Below the pieces are notes generated by a model. That model made no database searches, was not told the origin of the DNA, and saw only the letters and a program-made list of their open reading frames with translations. From Actinomycetota bacterium (GTDB lineage: Bacteria > Actinomycetota > Nitriliruptoria > Euzebyales > Egibacteraceae): 8,646 nt of DNA. Position numbers and translations under genes: made by a program. Shown here one piece after another: positions 1 through 5,463 of this stretch (positions are counted from its first letter, which is position 1; each line of letters starts with the position of its first letter). The stretch is taken from contig JAHWKQ010000080.1 of the NCBI GenBank assembly GCA_019347785.1, forward strand, positions 1-8,646. The letters run 5' to 3'.

Positions 1-233
1 CACCCCGGCGAGGGCCGCGGCCGGGGTCCCGGTGCGCACCCCCTGCGGGACCCGTCACCCGCCCGGCGCGCCCCCCGCCCGCAACCCACTCGGAGGCGGC
101 CGGGCTGGCGCCGCCCGCAGACCGGCGGGGCAGGCGCCCGACACGGACCGCGGGGGGGGCGAGGCGGCGGCCCCGGCGGGGGGGCGGCCTGCGGTGGGGG
201 GCGGGAATCGCCGGGCTGGCCGCCGCCTGGCTC
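1..233 (+). other. Open frame upstream of the annotated qcrC start, with a hydrophobic anchor
   Basis: No frame on the + strand has a stop codon here, so no upstream gene can be seen ending. In the frame of qcrC the reading is open from base 3 onward. It gives a long stretch rich in Arg, Pro, Ala and Gly, then a hydrophobic run at about 195-236 (W-G-A-G-I-A-G-L-A-A-A-W-L-V), followed by a signal-peptidase-like A-H-A site just after 234. There is no ATG, GTG or TTG in this frame before 234. The hydrophobic run is what QcrC needs as its N-terminal signal or anchor, so this segment is probably coding. The true start is either left of the window, a rare codon such as CTG at 189 (after a run of seven G), or hidden by an indel in the G runs at 152-159 and 178-184. 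Confidence 0.55.
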
Positions 234-914
234 GTGGGTCCCGACGCCGACCGGGCCCATGCGCAGGAGCCCCCCCCGGAGAGCCCCGCCCTGTACCAGC
301 AGTACTGCGCCAGTTGCCACGGCAACGAGGGCCAGGGCCTGTACCGGGGGCCCAGTCTCGTCGACGTCGGCGCGGCCAGCGCCGACTTCTACCTGCGCAC
401 CGGCCGCATGCCGCTGCAGGAGCCCGACCAGCAGGCCCGCAGAGGGGTCTCGGAGGTCAACTTCACCGACGCCCAGGTCGAGCTGCTGGTCGACTACGTC
501 GGATCCCTGGGAGAGGGCCCCGAGGTTCCCGACGTCGACCTGGCCGGCACGTCCCTGGCGCGGGGCGGGGAGCTGTTCCGGCTCAACTGCGCGCCCTGCC
601 ACAACTGGGACGGCAAGGGCGGGGCCATGGTCAACCTGGAGAACGCGCCCCAGTTGCATGACGCGACACCGATCCAGGTCGCCGAGTCGATCCGCATCGG
701 GCCCGGCGCGATGCCGAGCTTCACCCACGAGGCCCTCAGCGAGGACGAGGTCGAGGACATCGCCAGGTACGTCGCCTACCTGAACCGGCCCGAGGACCGC
801 GGGGGGTACGGCCTGGCCCACTGGGGGCCGGCGACCGAGATGCTCGCCGGCCTGCTGGGTCTCGCGGCGCTGCTGCTCGTCACCGGCTGGCTGGGGGAGC
901 GTGAGCGGTCGTGA
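234..914 (+). CDS. qcrC: Cytochrome bc1 complex diheme cytochrome c subunit QcrC (N-terminus probably longer)
   Basis: This is the diheme cytochrome c of the actinobacterial cytochrome bcc complex. It takes electrons from the Rieske protein and hands them to the aa3 oxidase, replacing a soluble cytochrome c. Counting from GTG 234, there are two class I cytochrome c domains with heme motifs CASCH (25-29) and CAPCH (119-123). Candidate axial methionines lie in R-M-P (M59) and A-M-P (M160). A C-terminal membrane helix at about 203-221 (a Leu/Ala/Val run after H-W-G-P) is followed by a short charged tail; this two-heme, C-terminally anchored plan is typical of QcrC. GTG 234 is the only conventional start in frame, but it has no clear ribosome binding site and cuts off a hydrophobic signal/anchor encoded just before it, so the real protein is probably longer. 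The stop overlaps the qcrA start as GTGA. Confidence 0.92.
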   Translation: MGPDADRAHAQEPPPESPALYQQYCASCHGNEGQGLYRGPSLVDVGAASADFYLRTGRMPLQEPDQQARRGVSEVNFTDAQVELLVDYVGSLGEGPEVPDVDLAGTSLARGGELFRLNCAPCHNWDGKGGAMVNLENAPQLHDATPIQVAESIRIGPGAMPSFTHEALSEDEVEDIARYVAYLNRPEDRGGYGLAHWGPATEMLAGLLGLAALLLVTGWLGERERS

Positions 915-1768
915 GCGAGCCTCGCGGGCAGGGGGCGGCGACCAGGTGGGGCGTCATCGCCTTCGTCGTCTCCACGCTGGGCAGCGCCGGGTTCGTGGTC
1001 GCCTACGCGGTCGAGGCCAGCCCGCAGTGGCAGGGCGTCGCCCTGTCGATCGGCCTGGCGGGTCTGGGGGCGGGGCTGGTCGCCTGGTCCAAGGGGCTGA
1101 TGCCCCAGGGACCCGAGGTCGAGGAGCGGCCGGACATCGAGCCCTCCACCGACGAGGAGCGCAAGACCGCCGCCGTCTTCACCAGGGGCCGGCGTTCGAT
1201 CGGCCGGCGGAGGCTGTTCGGGTCCCTGCTGGTCGCGGCGACGGGCGCCTTCGCCGCCACCATCCTGACCCCGATCCGCTCGCTCGGGCCCGCCCCCCGG
1301 GACAAGCTGCGCTCCACCCGCTGGGGCGCGGGGGTGCGGGTCGTGGACGAGAGGGGCCACCCCGTGGCCGCCGACGAGCTCGATGTCGGCGGTGTGCTCA
1401 CCGTCTTCCCCGAGGGGGCCGTCAAGTCGGCCGACGACCAGACCGTGCTGCTGCGGGTGGGCCTGGAGGAGATACAGCCCCCGCCGGGCAGGGAGGACTG
1501 GTCGCCGGAGGGCTACCTCGCCTACTCCAAGATCTGCACCCACGCCGGCTGTCCGGTCGGCCTGTTCCAGACGGACACGCAGGTCCTGCTGTGCCCCTGC
1601 CACCAGGCGACGTTCGCCGTGCTCGACGGGGCGCGCTCGGTCTTCGGCCCCGCGCCGCGGCCACTGCCGCAGCTGCCGCTGGCCATCGACGATGACGGGT
1701 TCCTGGTGGCCGGTGGCGGGTTCTCCGAGCCCCCCGGGCCGGGGCGGTGGACGTTGGGCCGCCCGTGA
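911..1768 (+). CDS. qcrA: Rieske iron-sulfur subunit of the cytochrome bc1 complex, QcrA
   Basis: This 285-residue Rieske [2Fe-2S] protein takes one electron from menaquinol at the Qo site of QcrB and passes it to QcrC. The cluster motifs are C-T-H-A-G-C (C209, H211, C214) and C-P-C-H (C228, C230, H231). C209, H211, C228 and H231 are the expected ligands, with C214-C230 as the expected disulfide. Hydrophobic segments at about 14-33, 42-59 and 102-121 give the three-helix N-terminal region typical of actinobacterial QcrA. The third is preceded by a twin-arginine-like motif (G-R-R-R-L-F-G, 98-104), in line with Tat export of the Rieske domain after Sec insertion of the first two helices, as known for the Streptomyces protein. 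GTG 911 overlaps the qcrC stop by 4 bases, which supports this start and suggests translational coupling. All key residues are present. Confidence 0.96.
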   Translation: MSEPRGQGAATRWGVIAFVVSTLGSAGFVVAYAVEASPQWQGVALSIGLAGLGAGLVAWSKGLMPQGPEVEERPDIEPSTDEERKTAAVFTRGRRSIGRRRLFGSLLVAATGAFAATILTPIRSLGPAPRDKLRSTRWGAGVRVVDERGHPVAADELDVGGVLTVFPEGAVKSADDQTVLLRVGLEEIQPPPGREDWSPEGYLAYSKICTHAGCPVGLFQTDTQVLLCPCHQATFAVLDGARSVFGPAPRPLPQLPLAIDDDGFLVAGGGFSEPPGPGRWTLGRP

Positions 1769-3321
1769 GCGTGCGCGACCACACGGACACGCCGATCGGG
1801 CGGCTCGCCCGTTGGTTCGACGTGCGCCTCGGCGCCGCCGAGTTCACCACCTCCAAACTGAATTACGTCTTCCCGAAGCACTTCACGTTCCTGTTCGGGG
1901 AGATCGCGCTGTACGCGTTCGTGGTGCTCGTCGCCACCGGGGTCTTCCTGGCGCTCTTCTACTCGCCCAGCGAGGCCGAGGTGGTCTACGGCGGCGACTA
2001 CCAGCCGCTGGTGGGCCTCCCCATGAGCGAGGCGTACGAGTCGGTCGTCGAGCTCAGCTTCTCGGTGCGGGCCGGCCTGCTGATGCGCCAGACCCACCAC
2101 TGGGCCGCACTCGTCTTCATGGGCGCGATCTTCGCCCACATGGCGCGGGTCTTCTTCACCGGGGCGTTCCGCCGGCCCCGGGAGCTGAACTGGGTGACGG
2201 GCGTGGTGCTCATGATGGTCGGCATGCTCGAGGGCTTCGCCGGCTACTCGCTGCTGGACGACCTGCTGTCGGGGACGGGCGTACGCATCGCCTACTCGGT
2301 CGTCGAGGGAATCCCCGTCGTCGGCGCCTGGGCCGCCTTCCTGGCCTTCGGCGGGGAGTATCCGGGGGAGGGCTTCCTCAGCCGGCTGTTCACCGTCCAC
2401 GTCTTCCTGATGCCCGCGATCCTGGCCGGCCTCATCACCGTGCACCTGGCGCTCGTCGCCCGCCAGCACCACACCCAGTTTCCCGGGCCGGGCAAGTCGG
2501 AGCACAACGTGGTCGGCCACAGGATGTGGCCCACCTACGCGACCCTGTCGGGCGGGTTGTTCTTCCTCATCGCGGCCGTCCTGACGCTGATGGGCGGCAC
2601 GCTGCAGATCAACCCGGTGTGGCTGTACGGCCCCTACGATCTGTTCACCGTGACCAGCGGCGCGCAGGCCGACTACTACGTGCTGTGGCTACAGGGTCTG
2701 CTGCGCCTCATGCCGGGCTGGGAGGTCCGCGCCTTCGGGTACACGATCACCAACCAGTTCTTCCCCGGGGTGCTGGTGCCCGGGATCGTCTTCGGCGTGT
2801 TCCTGGCGTGGCCGTGGCTGGAGGCCCGCGTCACCGGGGACAGGCGCAGCCACCATCTGCTCGACCGTCCCCGGGACCGCCCCGTGCGCACGGCCATCGG
2901 CATGGCCGGGCTCACCGGTTTCGTCGTGACCCTGGTCGCCGGCAGCGACGACGTCATCGCCGCCACGTTCGACTGGTCAATCGTCGCCCTGCGCTACACC
3001 GAGCGCGTCCTGTTGTTCGCGCTGCCCGCCGCGGTCGCCCTACTGACATACCGGGTGTGCGCGGACCTGTCCGCGCGCGGCGAGCCGGCGGCCGGACCCG
3101 AGGAGGCGGCGTCCGGGCCCGCCGTGGCGACGGCGGGCCCGGGAGAGGGGCGGGCGGCCACGGGGGGCGGCGGGGTGCTCGACCGGCTCGCCGCGGCCCC
3201 GGTGTCGCGGGCCACCGGGGCATGGCGGCGACTGCGTCGGGCGCTCGTGACGACCGGGATGGTCGCCGCCGTGGTCGGGGCGCTCGCCGACCGGCTGCGC
3301 AACGGCCGCGCCGGGCGCTAG
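1765..3321 (+). CDS. qcrB: Cytochrome b subunit of the cytochrome bc1 complex, QcrB
   Basis: This is the membrane core of the bcc complex, holding two b hemes and the quinol sites. I chose GTG 1765 because it overlaps the qcrA stop as GTGA, like the qcrC/qcrA junction; GTG 1747 would add six residues. Counting from 1765 (518 residues), the heme ligands are H111/H125 (in R-Q-T-H-H-W and F-A-H-M) and H212/H227 (in T-V-H-V-F and T-V-H-L). The spacings of 14 and 15 match the b6f/actinobacterial type. R-R-P-R-E-L-N-W and Q-F-P-G-P-G are also familiar from actinobacterial QcrB. The Qo-site PEWY-type motif reads A-D-Y-Y (302-305), with the usual proline replaced. A second half with further helices is followed from about residue 437 by a Gly/Ala/Pro-rich tail and a basic, partly hydrophobic end. 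The acidic residue of the motif is kept, so I expect it to be active. Confidence 0.95.
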   Translation: MSVRDHTDTPIGRLARWFDVRLGAAEFTTSKLNYVFPKHFTFLFGEIALYAFVVLVATGVFLALFYSPSEAEVVYGGDYQPLVGLPMSEAYESVVELSFSVRAGLLMRQTHHWAALVFMGAIFAHMARVFFTGAFRRPRELNWVTGVVLMMVGMLEGFAGYSLLDDLLSGTGVRIAYSVVEGIPVVGAWAAFLAFGGEYPGEGFLSRLFTVHVFLMPAILAGLITVHLALVARQHHTQFPGPGKSEHNVVGHRMWPTYATLSGGLFFLIAAVLTLMGGTLQINPVWLYGPYDLFTVTSGAQADYYVLWLQGLLRLMPGWEVRAFGYTITNQFFPGVLVPGIVFGVFLAWPWLEARVTGDRRSHHLLDRPRDRPVRTAIGMAGLTGFVVTLVAGSDDVIAATFDWSIVALRYTERVLLFALPAAVALLTYRVCADLSARGEPAAGPEEAASGPAVATAGPGEGRAATGGGGVLDRLAAAPVSRATGAWRRLRRALVTTGMVAAVVGALADRLRNGRAGR

Positions 3322-3372
3322 ACGCCAGCGGCGGGGCTCCCGCCCGTGACGAGACCGACCATCGGAGAGGCC

Positions 3373-3915
3373 ATGAGCGCCTGGTTCGTCGGCTCCCTGC
3401 CCACCGCCGCGTTCGTGGCGGTGTCGACGGTGCTGATCTACTGCTCGACCATCGTCGTCCTGCGGCTGGACGAGCGCCGCACCCTGGGGCAGATGTCGCC
3501 GTTCGACTTCGTCGTGGCGGTCGCGCTCGGCGCGATCGTGGCACGAACCGCGACCACGCCGCGGCCGACCTATGTCCAGGGCCTCGTGGCGGTCGTCGCC
3601 CTGCTTGTGACCCACCGCCTGCTCGGGGTCTGCAGGGCCCGCTCGGCGGGCGTGCGCCGGGCGCTGGAGAAGCCGCCGATCGTGCTGGTCTCCCAGGGGA
3701 GCATCCACGGCGCCTCCCTGCGCGACGCCCACCTCGTGGAGACCGACGTGCTGTCGATGCTCCGCGGCCACGGCGTCGTGCGCCTGCAGGACGTCGATCT
3801 CGCGGTCCTGGAGCCCAACGGCACCCTGTCGGTGCTGCTCGGCGGTGAGCGCCCCGTCGACGACGCCCTGCTCACCGGCGTCCGGTGGCCCCACGGGCGG
3901 GGCGGCGGGCCGTGA
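3373..3915 (+). CDS. DUF421 / YetF-family membrane protein
   Basis: This is a 180-residue protein of the YetF/DUF421 family. What is visible is an N-terminal hydrophobic helix (about 10-31), the family-like stretch D-E-R-R-T-L-G-Q-M-S-P-F-D-F (33-46) running into a second helix (V-V-A-V-A-L-G-A-I-V), and a third helix at about 68-84. A cytoplasmic alpha/beta domain follows, with P-P-I-V-L-V-S-Q-G (101-109), an L-R-G-H-G-V region and L-E-P-N-G-T-L-S-V (146-154), all characteristic of the family. The molecular function is not established; some relatives are linked to spore or stress phenotypes. I chose ATG 3373 because GGAGAGG lies just upstream (3364-3370), although the spacing is short; GTG 3346 is in frame and would add nine residues. 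It begins about 50 bases after qcrB and may be read through from it, but a role in respiration is not implied. Confidence 0.85.
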   Translation: MSAWFVGSLPTAAFVAVSTVLIYCSTIVVLRLDERRTLGQMSPFDFVVAVALGAIVARTATTPRPTYVQGLVAVVALLVTHRLLGVCRARSAGVRRALEKPPIVLVSQGSIHGASLRDAHLVETDVLSMLRGHGVVRLQDVDLAVLEPNGTLSVLLGGERPVDDALLTGVRWPHGRGGGP

Positions 3916-3921
3916 GCGGGC

Positions 3922-3949
3922 GTGACGCGCGACGGCCCCGCCGCGTCAC
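3922..3949. terminator. Inverted repeat between convergent genes, candidate bidirectional terminator
   Basis: GTGACGCG (3922-3929) and CGCGTCAC (3942-3949) form a perfect 8-bp stem around a 12-base loop. It lies between the stop of the DUF421 gene (3915) and the stop of the minus-strand cytochrome gene, whose TGA (3946-3948) is inside the right arm. The position suits a shared terminator for both directions. There is no T-run on either side, so it is not a classical intrinsic terminator, and in such G+C-rich DNA an 8-bp stem can arise by chance. Confidence 0.4.
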
Positions 3950-4377
3950 TCCAGGCCGAGCAGGTACGCCGACATGTTCAGCGCGTCCTGTCGGCTGACC
4001 TGCAGGTCCGGCATGGCCGTGCCAGGCTCCACGGCCTGGGGGCTCATGATCCAGCGCACCAGATGCGGCTGGGTGTTGGTGAGCGACCCGGCGATGTAGG
4101 AGCGCAGCCCGAAGCGGTCCAGCGGGGGCCCGACGTAGGCGTCCGCGCCGGGGACCCCGGGGATGTGATGGCAGCTGACGCAGCCGTAGTCGATCAGGGC
4201 CTGCTCGCCGAACTGCGGGTCGCCGTCGTTGACCTGCTGGGAGCGGGACTCGGGGATGCTCGCGCCGCAGCCGGCCAGGACCAGGGCGAGCAGGGCCACC
4301 CCCCAGCCGGCGCGTCTGCGGGCCGGCGCCGGACGGTCACCCATGGCAGGCCCCCTCACGCGAGCCGACGGCGTCAC
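3946..4377 (-). CDS. Small lipoprotein cytochrome c, single heme, resembling the cytochrome domain of oxidase subunit II
   Basis: This 143-residue exported cytochrome c probably carries electrons on the outer face of the membrane. The N-terminus has a basic region (A-R-R-R) and a hydrophobic core ending in a lipobox, L-A-G-C (34-37), so the mature protein is expected to be lipid-anchored at C37. One heme motif, C-V-S-C-H (66-70), is followed by H-I-P-G. A likely methionine ligand lies in G-T-A-M-P-D-L (M122), preceded by L-T-N-T-Q and W-I-M-S-P-Q. This layout closely recalls the cytochrome c domain fused to the C-terminus of some oxidase subunit II proteins (caa3 type), here as a separate gene. 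GTG 4377 follows GGAGG with 7-base spacing. ATG 4344, after GAGGGGG, would leave a more typical short lipoprotein signal, so the start is open between the two. The partner is inferred to be the bcc complex or an oxidase; nothing in the sequence proves it. Confidence 0.88.
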   Translation of the reverse strand: MTPSARVRGPAMGDRPAPARRRAGWGVALLALVLAGCGASIPESRSQQVNDGDPQFGEQALIDYGCVSCHHIPGVPGADAYVGPPLDRFGLRSYIAGSLTNTQPHLVRWIMSPQAVEPGTAMPDLQVSRQDALNMSAYLLGLE

Positions 4378-4415
4378 CTGTCAACCTCCGTGACGGAAGG
4401 TCCGACAGCCGGCCT

Positions 4416-4430
4416 CCCCGCCGGTCGGGG
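4416..4430 (-). other. Short hairpin between the two minus-strand genes
   Basis: CCCCG (4416-4420) and CGGGG (4426-4430) form a 5-bp stem around a 5-base loop in the 96-base gap between the stress-protein-like gene and the cytochrome gene. It could end the upstream minus-strand transcript or sit in the leader of the cytochrome gene. It is short and has no T-run, so it is only weakly supported. Confidence 0.2.
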
Positions 4431-4431
4431 C

Positions 4432-4437
4432 ACCCTA
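4432..4437 (-). promoter_or_regulatory. Candidate -10 element for the cytochrome c gene
   Basis: Read on the minus strand this is TAGGGT, which fits the TANNNT form of actinobacterial -10 elements. It lies about 55 bases upstream of the GTG at 4377, and a start point near 4425 would give a leader of about 50 bases. I see no convincing -35, so the call rests on one short match. Confidence 0.22.
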
Positions 4438-4473
4438 CACCGGCAGCCGAGCGCCGGCACCGAGCGCGCCGCG

Positions 4474-4968
4474 TCACTCGCGCCGGTCGACCTGCTCAGG
4501 CGACGCCGAGTCCAGCGCTCTCTCGGCGGCGGCGATCTCGTCGTCGTCGGTGGTGCCGACCTCCACCGTGACGTCGCCCTCGGGGTCGTCGGACTCCAGC
4601 GCCGCCATGCCCGCCTCGCTCTGCGGCGTCACGCCGATGGTCGCCGAGAAGAATCCCAGGACGCCGACGATGACGACGCCGACGCCGACGCAGGCCCACA
4701 TCCCCACCGACAGCCAGCCGTACAGCAGGCCGCCCACGGCCGCCCCCACGACGCCCCCGGCGACGGTCCCCAGCGCGATCCCCGTCCCCATCGTCCTCGT
4801 GCCGAAGCGCAGCAGCCGCTCGTCGCGGCGCCCCGTGCCCGAAAGGCGGGTCGCCTCCAGCTCCTCGCCGGCCAGGGTGATGCTCGACGCGCGCACCCCA
4901 TGGCGCTCCAGCGCCGCGATCGCCTTGCGCGCGTCCTTCATGCTGCGGAAGGTGACGACGTACCTCAC
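4474..4968 (-). CDS. Glycine-zipper membrane protein, YflT/DUF1269-like general stress protein type
   Basis: This is a 164-residue protein not tied to a named gene. The first 35 residues (V-V-T-F-R-S-M-K-D-A-R-K-A-I then a strand, S-S-I-T-L) look like the beta-alpha-beta start of YflT-like or DUF1269-like stress proteins, in which an aldehyde- or stress-induced role has been suggested but no reaction is known. Two membrane segments follow, at about 60-83 and 86-110. The first is packed with small residues in GxxxG-like spacing (G-T-V-A-G-G-V-V-G-A-A-V-G-G), which favours helix-helix packing. The C-terminal part is strongly acidic (E-S-D-D-P-E-G-D, T-D-D-D-E) and could complete a split soluble domain. 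The start is GTG 4968, with only a GGGGG run as a possible ribosome binding site. It faces hisI across a 162-base divergent spacer. Confidence 0.7.
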   Translation of the reverse strand: MRYVVTFRSMKDARKAIAALERHGVRASSITLAGEELEATRLSGTGRRDERLLRFGTRTMGTGIALGTVAGGVVGAAVGGLLYGWLSVGMWACVGVGVVIVGVLGFFSATIGVTPQSEAGMAALESDDPEGDVTVEVGTTDDDEIAAAERALDSASPEQVDRRE

Positions 4969-4993
4969 AGTGCGGCCCCCGACAGTGCGGCCC
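4967..4993. repeat. Two-copy 12-bp direct repeat at the start of the minus-strand stress-like gene
   Basis: ACAGTGCGGCCC occurs at 4967-4978 and again at 4982-4993, a period of 15 bases. The first copy overlaps the GTG start of the minus-strand gene and the second lies just upstream of it. It may be a small tandem duplication or a pair of protein-binding sites; two copies cannot decide this. Confidence 0.5.
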
Positions 4994-5043
4994 GGGCTCG
5001 GAGCCGACAGGGGGTCGGCCCGCTGCTCCGTTCGAGAGGGGAC

Positions 5044-5053
5044 AAACTAACAT
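5044..5053. promoter_or_regulatory. AT-rich island with candidate divergent -10 elements
   Basis: The 162-base spacer between the minus-strand stress-like gene and hisI is almost entirely G+C except for ACAAACTAACAT at 5042-5053. On + it offers TAACAT (5048-5053) for hisI-trpE, with a start point near 5060 and a leader of about 70 bases. On - it offers TAGTTT (5049-5044), giving a leader of about 70 bases for the stress-like gene. Both fit TANNNT. Neither has a clear TTGACA-like -35 at 16-18 bases, so strength and direction are uncertain. Confidence 0.4.
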
Positions 5054-5065
5054 CGGCCGCAGGCC

Positions 5066-5082
5066 CGCGCGGGAACCGCGCG
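5066..5082 (+). other. Strong G+C hairpin in the putative hisI leader
   Basis: CGCGCGG (5066-5072) and CCGCGCG (5076-5082) form a perfect 7-bp stem with a GAA loop. It overlaps the 10-bp palindrome CCCGCGCGGG (5064-5073), so alternative pairings compete. It falls between the candidate -10 at 5048-5053 and the hisI start at 5131. I see no leader peptide with Trp or His codons and no T-run, so attenuation is not supported. It may simply reflect base composition. Confidence 0.35.
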
Positions 5083-5130
5083 CCGGGTCGCACACGCCGG
5101 GCGGACCAGGGCGCGGCGGCTGGGAGACCG

Positions 5131-5463
5131 ATGGACACGCCCACGGCGGTGCGCTTCGACGGGGCGGGCCTCGTCCCCGCGATCGTGCAACAGCACGACA
5201 CCGGGGAGGTGCTGATGCTCGCGTGGATGAGCGAGGAGACGCTGGCGGAGACCATGCGACACGGCGAGACGGTCTTCTGGTCACGCGCCAGGGGCGAGCC
5301 CTGGCGCAAGGGCGCGACCAGCGGCAACGTGCAGCGGGTCGTCGAGGTCGTGGCCGACTGTGACGGTGACACGCTGCTCGTGCGCGTCGACCAGCGCGGG
5401 CCGGGGGTCGCCTGCCACACCGGCGCGCGCAGCTGCTTCCACCGGCCGCTGCGGCCGGCGTGA
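5131..5463 (+). CDS. hisI: Phosphoribosyl-AMP cyclohydrolase HisI
   Basis: This 110-residue enzyme opens the purine ring of phosphoribosyl-AMP in the third step of histidine synthesis. The length suits a stand-alone HisI with no fused HisE pyrophosphohydrolase domain. Family motifs are V-L-M-L-A-W-M (27-33), F-W-S-R-A-R-G-E-P-W-R-K-G (49-61), T-S-G-N-V-Q (63-68), D-C-D-G-D (76-80), A-C-H-T-G (94-98) and S-C-F (101-103). C77, C95 and C102 with the aspartates around 76-80 are the expected zinc and magnesium ligands, and all are present. ATG 5131 follows GGGAG (5122-5126) at a short spacing; the frame is open much further upstream, but that part has no HisI character and overlaps other genes. 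The stop overlaps the trpE GTG by 4 bases, so HisI heads a mixed histidine/tryptophan operon, an order seen in other actinobacteria. Confidence 0.95.
   Translation: MDTPTAVRFDGAGLVPAIVQQHDTGEVLMLAWMSEETLAETMRHGETVFWSRARGEPWRKGATSGNVQRVVEVVADCDGDTLLVRVDQRGPGVACHTGARSCFHRPLRPA

Noticed and set aside
1383..3848. A very long + strand open frame across qcrA, qcrB and the DUF421 gene
   Set aside because: Its product is Arg/Pro/Ala-rich with no family motif, and it lies out of frame with three well-recognised genes. Long shadow frames are expected in DNA this rich in G+C.
4379..4384. TTGACA on the minus strand as a -35 element for the cytochrome gene
   Set aside because: It sits directly before the GTG start next to the GGAGG site, and no TANNNT follows at 16-18 bases. 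A promoter here would start inside the signal peptide.
3922..5130. An N-terminal extension of hisI reaching back to 3922
   Set aside because: The frame is open, but it crosses two good minus-strand genes and gives no HisI-like sequence. ATG 5131 matches the family length.
5060..5130. A tryptophan or histidine attenuator in the hisI leader
   Set aside because: There is no start codon with Trp or His runs, and the hairpin has no T-run after it.
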